Positions 33,540 through 42,324 of a DNA stretch of 42,324 nt are shown piece after piece. Each line of letters begins with the position of its first letter. Position 1 is the first letter of the stretch. Source of the stretch: Dysgonamonadaceae bacterium (GTDB lineage: Bacteria; Bacteroidota; Bacteroidia; Bacteroidales; Azobacteroidaceae); assembly GCA_031272075.1 (NCBI GenBank), contig JAISUK010000050.1:1-42324 (forward strand), given 5' to 3'. Below the pieces are notes generated by a model. It saw only the letters and a list, made by a program, of their open reading frames with translations, had not been told where the DNA came from and did no database searches. A program made the position numbers and the translations under genes.

Positions 33540-34862
33540 TTAATCGTTTAATTTAGGCAAAGCGCTCCTCCAGCTCAATGCCAAAGCTTTGAGTTCGTTG
33601 GTGATTTCAGGATATTTATCACTGACGTCCATGTTTTCGCGCGGATTGTTCTGCAGATGATATAACATCACATCCGAACCGTCGAAATTGATCAGCAATT
33701 TCCAGTCGCCTTTTCTGATGGCGACATTGGGGCTTGCATCCGTTCCTTTGGGTTTCGGAAATGCTTTGTTGTCATTTCGCCGGTATTCCCAATAGAGGGG
33801 TTTTTCCCTGTTTTGCGGTTCTCCCAGCAATGCTTTACTCATGTCTGTGCCGTCGCTTTGGTATCCGTCGGGGAGCGGTGTGCCGGACAATGCACACAAC
33901 GATTCGAACATGTCCAGGGCGCTGACTACCGTAGTCTGATCCAATTGTCCTTGCGGAATCAAGTTTTGAGTATCCCAGATGATAAACGGCAGGTGCGTTC
34001 CGCCTTCGAAAAGAGAGGCTTTACAACCCCGCATATTGCCCGAACGACTGCCCAAGAAACTGGGGGCGGGACCGTTGTCGCTGGTAAAGATCACGATCGT
34101 ATTGCGGTCGGATTGGAGTTTTTGGATTTCTTGCAACAGACGACCGATTTGCTTATCGTATTCAGCCAATACCGAACGGAAATTTTTTTCGCTCTCTGCA
34201 CCGTCGGGAAAAATAGCCTGTTCTTCACTGTTGCCGATCCAGGGCGTATGCGTATCGTCCGGCCACAGGTTGATGAAGCAAGGTTCGTCCGGATGTCTTT
34301 TCAGAAAATCCAGTGTCTTATCCACGAAATATGCCGTTCTATTCCAACGTTTGATGCTGTCTTTTGGCGACCAGATCCAATCGGTCGCCGTGATCAGCGG
34401 GTCGGGCTGTGGACTTTCGTAGGTACTGCAATGTTCGTCGTAGCCATAATCCGCAAAGGGAGGAGCGTTGTGTACATCCCTTCCTCCGCCCAGGTGCCAT
34501 TTTCCGATATGCGCTGTTTTATATCCTGCCGCTTTCAGGGTTCGGGGCAAGGTGGGTGCCTCAGGATTCAGGAAATCCGCCATTTCTGCGGCTTTATTTC
34601 CTTCCCTGGTCTGCAGATAGCTGTTGATATTCCAATTGGCGGGATGAATACCCGTCAGCAGTCCGGCACGGGATGGGGAACTGATTGGCGAAGCGCTGTA
34701 ATACTGCAGGAAACGGATCCCTTCGGCAGCCATCCGGTCGATGCAGGGTGTCGGAATAAATTTACCGCCGTAGACGCCGATATCGCCATAACCCATGTCG
34801 TCGGTCAAAATGATGATGATGTTGGGTTGCTGTGGGGCAGTTGAAAAAATAAACGGGATCAC
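33540..34862 (-). CDS. Type I (family S1) sulfatase, serine-type
   Basis: The 440-residue sulfatase begins with PNIIIILTDDMGYGDIGVYG and has the maturation motif PISSPSRAGLLTG, with Ser61 as the formylglycine precursor, then GKWHLGGGRD, DDTHTPW and TSDNGPAPS. Serine-type enzymes need a radical-SAM maturase (anSME), which is not in this window. The GTG start overlaps the stop of the upstream membrane-protein gene by four bases (GTGA), so expression is coupled. The pre-mature part before the first beta-strand is only about 12 residues and hydrophobic, shorter than a normal signal peptide, so export is uncertain. It is 33 bp upstream of the sulfatase-GH43 gene. Confidence 0.9.
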   Translation of the reverse strand: MIPFIFSTAPQQPNIIIILTDDMGYGDIGVYGGKFIPTPCIDRMAAEGIRFLQYYSASPISSPSRAGLLTGIHPANWNINSYLQTREGNKAAEMADFLNPEAPTLPRTLKAAGYKTAHIGKWHLGGGRDVHNAPPFADYGYDEHCSTYESPQPDPLITATDWIWSPKDSIKRWNRTAYFVDKTLDFLKRHPDEPCFINLWPDDTHTPWIGNSEEQAIFPDGAESEKNFRSVLAEYDKQIGRLLQEIQKLQSDRNTIVIFTSDNGPAPSFLGSRSGNMRGCKASLFEGGTHLPFIIWDTQNLIPQGQLDQTTVVSALDMFESLCALSGTPLPDGYQSDGTDMSKALLGEPQNREKPLYWEYRRNDNKAFPKPKGTDASPNVAIRKGDWKLLINFDGSDVMLYHLQNNPRENMDVSDKYPEITNELKALALSWRSALPKLND

Positions 34863-35956
34863 ACTTTCAGGAAAATCTTTTGTTTGTATAGAATATACAG
34901 GAATACCCAGCAGACAACGATATAGCCGGTAGAAGTAATCAACGGGGCGAGCGATTCAGGGCATTTGCCGATGATGCCGCCGAAGAAAAAGTTGTTGATT
35001 TTGCTGAAGTCGATGATTCTTTGAGCCAGATAGATGGTGATGGAATTAAGCCCTACGACCCGGAAAAAAAGTGAATATTTCGACCATCCGCGCACGTCTA
35101 TGATATAATAGAAAATGGCAAACATGATGACCGAATAGCCCGCTACGACCAACACAAATGTGCTGGTCCACAGTTTTTTGTTGATCGGGAAAGCAAAACT
35201 CCACAGGTAGCCGACCACGATGAGTGACACCCCTGCAATCAGCATCCATACGGTTTTCTTGTTGCCGGAAAAACGCTCTGTGGAGAGACGCACGAATTGG
35301 CCGGTGAACATGCCCAGAAGTGCAGTCACGATGGCAGGCAGGGTGCTCAGGATGCCTTCAGGGTCGAACGTTTTTTCATACAGCCTTCCGGGCAGCAGCA
35401 CACGGTCGATAGCGCCGACGAGGTTGTTCTCGAATGAGTAGGGGTCGGTGGACTGGGGGACAAGCCACATCAGCAGCCAGTAGCCAATGAGGATGGCGAC
35501 AGCGATGATGATGTTGGTTTTTGTGTTGAAAGTGCGCCACAACAGGGCTGCGAACATCCAGGCCAGGCCGATTCGCGCCAGCACACTCGCATAACGCTGT
35601 GTGTCAAACTTAAATTGCAACAGTCCTTGGTAAATCAGTCCAAGAAGGAGGAGTAGGAGTCCACGGCGGATGATTTTGACGATGATCTGTGAGTCGGTTT
35701 TACCGGCGGCTTGTTGTGCCGCGAGCGAAAACGGAAATGAGATGCCCGCCACAAAGAGGAAAAGCGGAAAAATGGTGTCGTGATGCCGCAAACCGTTCCA
35801 CTCCACGTGGGTCATCTGTGTCGAAAGCCACTCGGTGAATCCGCACGCAGGCAATACATTACAGAACGCGACCACCCATCCGGCAAGTCCCATGATAAAC
35901 AACATGTCGAACCCCCGCAGGGCATCCAACGATTTCAAACGAGTCTTCTGATCCAT
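34859..35956 (-). CDS. DUF5009/HGSNAT-like membrane acyltransferase
   Basis: The 365-residue membrane protein has about ten helices and the family motifs SLDALRGFDMLFIMGLAGW, HVEWNGLRHHDTIFPLFLF, RRGLLLLLLGLIYQG and ARIGLAW. The human relative, heparan-alpha-glucosaminide N-acetyltransferase, acetylates terminal glucosamine of heparan sulfate across the lysosomal membrane; whether bacterial members do the same is not established. Here it is the first gene of the sulfatase operon and lies beside uronate catabolism genes, which is consistent with glycosaminoglycan-like substrates. The upstream gap to the tRNA gene is only 35 bp and shows no recognisable promoter. Confidence 0.85.
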   Translation of the reverse strand: MDQKTRLKSLDALRGFDMLFIMGLAGWVVAFCNVLPACGFTEWLSTQMTHVEWNGLRHHDTIFPLFLFVAGISFPFSLAAQQAAGKTDSQIIVKIIRRGLLLLLLGLIYQGLLQFKFDTQRYASVLARIGLAWMFAALLWRTFNTKTNIIIAVAILIGYWLLMWLVPQSTDPYSFENNLVGAIDRVLLPGRLYEKTFDPEGILSTLPAIVTALLGMFTGQFVRLSTERFSGNKKTVWMLIAGVSLIVVGYLWSFAFPINKKLWTSTFVLVVAGYSVIMFAIFYYIIDVRGWSKYSLFFRVVGLNSITIYLAQRIIDFSKINNFFFGGIIGKCPESLAPLITSTGYIVVCWVFLYILYKQKIFLKV

Positions 35957-35991
35957 TGGTTGTATTTAAATGTTTGATTATTGTGGTTTTG

Positions 35992-36078
<87 letters not shown>

Positions 36079-36182
36079 GGATTTTGCCGAAATAATTTTT
36101 CTTAAGCGGTGCAAAGGTAGATTATTTTTTTTACTTCGCAATATTTTTTTTGCAAAATCATGAGCGAACCGGAAATTGTTAA

Positions 36183-36190
36183 TAATTTTG
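36183..36190 (+). promoter_or_regulatory. Possible -7 promoter box for mltG
   Basis: TAATTTTG fits TAnnTTTG and ends 32 nt before the ATG. No TTTG is found 19 nt upstream. Confidence 0.3.
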
Positions 36191-36222
36191 TCGCGGGTTG
36201 CTAAAGTTGATAAATTAGTGTG

Positions 36223-37254
36223 ATGAAGAAAAAAACGAAAATAATAGTAGGAATTGGGATTTTTGTGGTAATTATCATATTCTCAGCCGGTTCGTGGGCT
36301 TATTATAAGCTCGCGTTCCCATGTTTCAACGTGAAAGAAACGGTCTGTGTCTATATTGATAAACAGAAGGATTTCAATGATTTGCTGCTTCAATTGCAGA
36401 TTGTGGGGAGGATTAAAGACGTCCGTTTTTTTAAACAATTCTCCAATGTGATGAAATATCCTGAACGGATGAAAACGGGTCGTTACGCCATTACGCCCCA
36501 AATTAGCTGCACGACATTCCTGCAAAATCTGATACGCGGAAATCAAACGCCTGTCAATCTTACATTTAATGGCATCCGCCTGAAGTCCGAATTTGCAGAA
36601 CGAATCGATCTTCAATTGATGCTTGACAAGAATGAATTGTTGTGCCATTTGAACGACTCGTCCGTTTGCAGTACGTTTGGATTTGATGTTCAGACCATTG
36701 ATTGTATGTTTATCCCCAACACCTACTCCGTGTATTGGAATATCTCCGTCGATCGCTTTTTGAACCGGATGAAAAAAGAATACGATCAATTTTGGACGTC
36801 CGAACGATTGGATAAAGCCGCTCAAATCCCGTTGACGCCCATTCAGGTATCCATCTTGGCCTCCATCGTGGAAGAAGAATCCGCCACACAAGCGGAATAT
36901 CCGGTTATTGCGGGCTTGTATATCAATCGGTTGAAAAGGGGAATGTTGTTGCAATCCGATCCGACAGTGAAATATGCGGTGGGAGATTTCACATTGAAGC
37001 GGATTTTGTTTGCGCATCTGGAGACAGATTCTCCTTATAATACCTATAAACATGCCGGATTGCCTCCGGGTCCGATCCGCATCCCGACGATCAAGGGGAT
37101 CGACGCGGTATTGAACTATACGCATCATGATTACCTGTATATGTGTGCAAAAGAAGATTTTTCGGGACAGCATCATTTTGCAACCACGCTGGCCGAACAT
37201 ACACTCAATGCCAGGCGCTATCAACAAGCATTGAATCGAAATAATATCCGCTGA
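36223..37254 (+). CDS. mltG: Endolytic murein transglycosylase MltG
   Basis: MltG cleaves nascent peptidoglycan strands and ends their elongation. The 343-residue protein has a single N-terminal membrane anchor (about 6-25), a LysM-like part and a YceG catalytic domain with ASIVEEESATQAEYPVIAG (catalytic Glu217 by position in this motif), YINRLKRGMLLQSDPTVKYA and NTYKHAGLPPGPIRIP. I chose ATG at 36223; the frame also has GTG at 36220. Bacteroidetes members are usually about this length. It lies between the tRNA and the iorAB-mutS2 operon. Confidence 0.94.
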   Translation: MKKKTKIIVGIGIFVVIIIFSAGSWAYYKLAFPCFNVKETVCVYIDKQKDFNDLLLQLQIVGRIKDVRFFKQFSNVMKYPERMKTGRYAITPQISCTTFLQNLIRGNQTPVNLTFNGIRLKSEFAERIDLQLMLDKNELLCHLNDSSVCSTFGFDVQTIDCMFIPNTYSVYWNISVDRFLNRMKKEYDQFWTSERLDKAAQIPLTPIQVSILASIVEEESATQAEYPVIAGLYINRLKRGMLLQSDPTVKYAVGDFTLKRILFAHLETDSPYNTYKHAGLPPGPIRIPTIKGIDAVLNYTHHDYLYMCAKEDFSGQHHFATTLAEHTLNARRYQQALNRNNIR

Positions 37255-37262
37255 GATGGTGC

Positions 37263-37289
37263 TTTGGTATTAAAAATCTACTATCTTTG
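37263..37289 (+). promoter_or_regulatory. Putative promoter for the iorAB-mutS2 operon
   Basis: TATCTTTG (37282-37289) fits the -7 consensus, and TTTG (37263-37266) is upstream with a 15-nt spacing, shorter than the 19 nt usually seen. It lies in the 165-bp gap after mltG. Confidence 0.4.
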
Positions 37290-37312
37290 ACGGCAATTAG
37301 AAATGAATAATA

Positions 37313-37336
37313 TATTATTGACGCATGAAACGAGCA
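37313..37336 (+). other. Duplicated translation-start segment with a possible 4-codon leader (MKRA)
   Basis: TATTATTGACGCATGAAA (37313-37330) is nearly repeated at the iorA start (AATATTGACGCATGAAA) and at iorB (ATTATTGACGTATGAAA). The first copy would encode only MKRA before a stop at 37337-37339. It may be a duplicated initiation region or leader peptide; there is no further evidence. Confidence 0.35.
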
Positions 37337-37419
37337 TGATTTTCAAACATCCAAGTTGATGACAAGAATGACATGCGAGTTCCATGCGACTTTTAAAAAA
37401 TAAAATAAAATATTGACGC

Positions 37420-39009
37420 ATGAAAAAAATATTTTTGGGAGACGAGGCGATAGCGCAGGCCGCTATCGATGCAGGTCTTTCGGGTGTATATTCTTATCCG
37501 GGTACACCTTCCACGGAAATCACCGAGTATATCCAACAATCGAAAACTGCGCAGGAACGCGGGATTCATTCCAAATGGTGTTGTAATGAGAAGACGGCGG
37601 TGGAAACGGCATTGGGAATGTCGTATGCCGGCAAACGCGTACTCTCTTGCATGAAACATGTCGGTTTGAATGTGGCGGCAGATGCTTTTATGAACAGCGC
37701 GATGTCGGGAATCAATGGCGGCATGATTGTCGTCACAGCCGATGACCCCTCTATGCATTCTTCGCAGAACGAACAGGACAATCGGATGTACGGGCATTTT
37801 GCCATGTTGCCGATGTTTGAACCGTCAGACCAGCAGGAGGCTTACAACATGGTGTATGAAGGCTACGATTTCTCGGAAGCGGTCGGTTATCCGATACTGT
37901 TGCGCATCACCACACGCATGGCGCATTCCCGCTCTGGCGTGAATGTCCGTGAGCCGAAGCCGGAAAAAAGCCTGAAAACACTTGAAAACAGTCGTGCGCA
38001 ATTTGTATTGTTGCCCGCAAACGCCCGCAAACGCTTCAAGCAATTGATAGCCAAACAACAGGTTTTTGTAGAGGCTTCGGAACAATCCAAATTCAATCGG
38101 TATTACGAAGCGCCCGACACGAAATTGGGAATTGTAGCATGTGGGATCGCATTCAATTACTTGCATGAGATGTATCCCGACGGCTTTCTCAATCCGGTAT
38201 TGAAAATCAGCCAATACCCGCTTCCGAAAAAACAATTGCTGAAATTGGCGGAAACTTGCGACGAACTGTTGATATTGGAAGATGGATTTCCGTTTGTGGA
38301 AGAACAATTGAAAGGTTATCTGGGAATCGGACTGAAAATTCATGGTCGCCTGGACGGTACGGTGCCGCGTGACGGAGAATTGACTCCCGATATTGTAAAA
38401 AGGGCATTGGGATTGCCTGTGCAATCGTATTTTGCAATCCCTGAAATTGTAGAAATGCGTCCACCGGCATTGTGTGCAGGATGCGGACACCGCGATGTAT
38501 ATGAAGCTTTGAATGAAGTATTGAAGTTATATGAATCCCCTAAAGTGTTCAGCGATATCGGTTGTTACACCTTGGGAGCGTTGCCGCCGTTTCGCGCCAT
38601 CGATACCTGCATCGACATGGGCGCTTCCATCACGATGGCGAAAGGGGCTTCCGATGCCGGAATCCATCCTTCGGTCGCTGTGATCGGCGATTCCACTTTT
38701 ACCCATTCGGGCATGACCGGTCTGCTGGATTGCGTGAATGAAAATTCCAATATCCTAATCATTATCTCTGACAATGAGACGACAGGCATGACCGGAGGCC
38801 AGGATTCAGCGGGCACAGGTCGTATTCATGATATTTGCAAAGGGCTTGGCGTCGATCCGGCACACCTGAGGGAAATCGTTCCGTTGAAGAAAAATTTCGA
38901 TGCGATGAAAGCGATGATTCAAGAAGAGATCGAATATCGTGGACTGTCGGTGATCGTGCCTTGCCGAGAATGTATTCAGACCCATGCGCGGAAAGCGAAA
39001 AAACATTAA
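37420..39009 (+). CDS. iorA: Indolepyruvate:ferredoxin oxidoreductase alpha subunit, short form
   Basis: IorA with IorB oxidatively decarboxylates aryl-pyruvates such as indolepyruvate to aryl-acetyl-CoA, passing electrons to ferredoxin. The 529-residue protein has the pyrimidine-binding domain (DAGLSGVYSYPGTPSTEI), ADDPSMHSSQNEQD, and the TPP-binding part CAGCGHRDVYEALNE, GDSTFTHSGMTG and SDNETTGMTGGQDS. It ends with VPCRECIQTHARKAKKH. The classical archaeal IorA continues with a C-terminal 2[4Fe-4S] ferredoxin domain; that domain is missing here, so an external electron carrier is expected. It is 10 bp upstream of iorB. Confidence 0.93.
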   Translation: MKKIFLGDEAIAQAAIDAGLSGVYSYPGTPSTEITEYIQQSKTAQERGIHSKWCCNEKTAVETALGMSYAGKRVLSCMKHVGLNVAADAFMNSAMSGINGGMIVVTADDPSMHSSQNEQDNRMYGHFAMLPMFEPSDQQEAYNMVYEGYDFSEAVGYPILLRITTRMAHSRSGVNVREPKPEKSLKTLENSRAQFVLLPANARKRFKQLIAKQQVFVEASEQSKFNRYYEAPDTKLGIVACGIAFNYLHEMYPDGFLNPVLKISQYPLPKKQLLKLAETCDELLILEDGFPFVEEQLKGYLGIGLKIHGRLDGTVPRDGELTPDIVKRALGLPVQSYFAIPEIVEMRPPALCAGCGHRDVYEALNEVLKLYESPKVFSDIGCYTLGALPPFRAIDTCIDMGASITMAKGASDAGIHPSVAVIGDSTFTHSGMTGLLDCVNENSNILIIISDNETTGMTGGQDSAGTGRIHDICKGLGVDPAHLREIVPLKKNFDAMKAMIQEEIEYRGLSVIVPCRECIQTHARKAKKH

Positions 39010-39019
39010 TTATTGACGT

Positions 39020-39585
39020 ATGAAAACAGATATTATATTATCGGGCGTAGGAGGACAGGGAATCCTTTCTATTGCCGCAATCATCGGCGAAGCCGCTGTC
39101 AACGACGGGCTGTATCTCAAGCAATCGGAGATTCACGGAATGAGCCAACGGGGAGGGGATGTGCAGTCGCATTTACGGATAAGCGACCGACCGATCGCTT
39201 CGGATTTAATCCCGCTGGGATCGGCGGACATCATTATTTCGCTGGAACCCATGGAGTCGTTGCGCTATCTTCCCTACTTGAAAGAAGACGGCTGGCTGGT
39301 AACCAATTCCAAGCCGTTCGAGAATATCCCCAATTATCCGGCCATTGAGGAGGTGATGAATGAACTCGATGCCCTGCCGCATAAAGTGATTATCGACATC
39401 GACCGTATTGCCGGCGAACTGGGAACACCGCGTTCGGGGAATATCATCATGCTGGGAGCCGCCTCGCCCTATATCGGCATCGCCTCTTCCAAACTGGAAG
39501 CCGGGATCCGGAATATTTTCGGACGAAAAGGGGAACAGGTAGTCGAAGCCAATCTTAAAGCGTTTGATGCCGGAAGAAAAGCAAA

Positions 39586-39589
<4 letters not shown>
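39020..39589 (+). CDS. iorB: Indolepyruvate:ferredoxin oxidoreductase beta subunit
   Basis: The 189-residue POR-gamma-type domain has LSGVGGQGILSIAAIIGEAA, the SEIHGMSQRGGDVQSHLRIS block and ADIIISLEPMESLRYLPYLK. It is the partner of the upstream iorA product. Its stop (TGA) overlaps the mutS2 start (ATGA), so the three genes form one operon. Confidence 0.94.

Positions 39590-42324
<2,735 letters not shown>

Noticed and set aside
33813-34844. 343-codon plus-strand ORF
   Set aside because: It is antisense to the serine-type sulfatase, which has intact motifs.
36283-37227. 314-codon minus-strand ORF
   Set aside because: It is a shadow of mltG.

Overview
The window looks like a chromosomal segment of a Bacteroidetes bacterium, probably order Bacteroidales. 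The reasons are a SusC/SusD pair with DUF4843 and PKD-like lipoproteins, an ECF sigma/FecR pair feeding an STN-bearing TonB receptor, a type IX secretion C-terminal sorting domain, GldA/F/G-type ABC genes, serine-type sulfatases, and several TAnnTTTG -7 promoter boxes. I cannot name a genus.

Layout. (1) 1-2.6 kb, minus strand: a decaying accessory patch. It holds two REP-like palindromes, a remnant of an AlbA_2-type gene with an apparent 10-nt deletion joined to a tail typical of restriction-modification enzymes, a 164-codon ORF, a broken stretch, and an intact Fic protein. (2) 3.0-15.1 kb, plus strand: a polysaccharide utilisation locus in the order GH92-like enzyme, ECF sigma, FecR anti-sigma, SusC, SusD, DUF4843, PKD-like lipoprotein, closed by a hairpin terminator. 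(3) 15.2-18.4 kb: a GldA-like ATPase and a protein fusing GldF-like permease and GldG-like parts. (4) 18.6-22.7 kb, minus strand: a large GLUG/Ig-like surface protein with a type IX sorting tail. (5) 22.8-29.2 kb, plus strand: a hexuronate operon kduI-uxaC-kdgK-kduD-eda-exuT, with short tandem repeats in several junctions. (6) 29.2-36.0 kb, minus strand: a BcrA-type ABC pair, a sulfatase-GH43 fusion, a second sulfatase and an HGSNAT-like membrane protein, ending 35 bp from the 3' end of a tRNA-Ser(GCT). (7) 36.2-42.3 kb: housekeeping genes mltG, iorA, iorB, mutS2 and, convergent and cut by the window edge, leuB.

How it fits together. Region 2 would import and trim a glycan, probably mannose-containing if the GH92 enzyme is an ordinary mannosidase; its expected catalytic Glu is not conserved in my by-eye alignment. 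Regions 5 and 6 together suggest use of a sulfated, uronic-acid-containing polysaccharide: sulfatases and GH43 remove sulfate and side sugars, ExuT-type transport and KduI/KduD/KdgK/Eda take unsaturated or free uronates to pyruvate and glyceraldehyde 3-phosphate. No polysaccharide lyase, GH88, UxuA/UxuB or sulfatase-maturating enzyme is in the window, so those steps must be elsewhere. The most unusual items are the sulfatase-GH43 fusion, the GH92-like protein without the usual Glu, the stop-codon-spanning tandem repeats in the uronate operon, and the eroded gene remnants at the left end.
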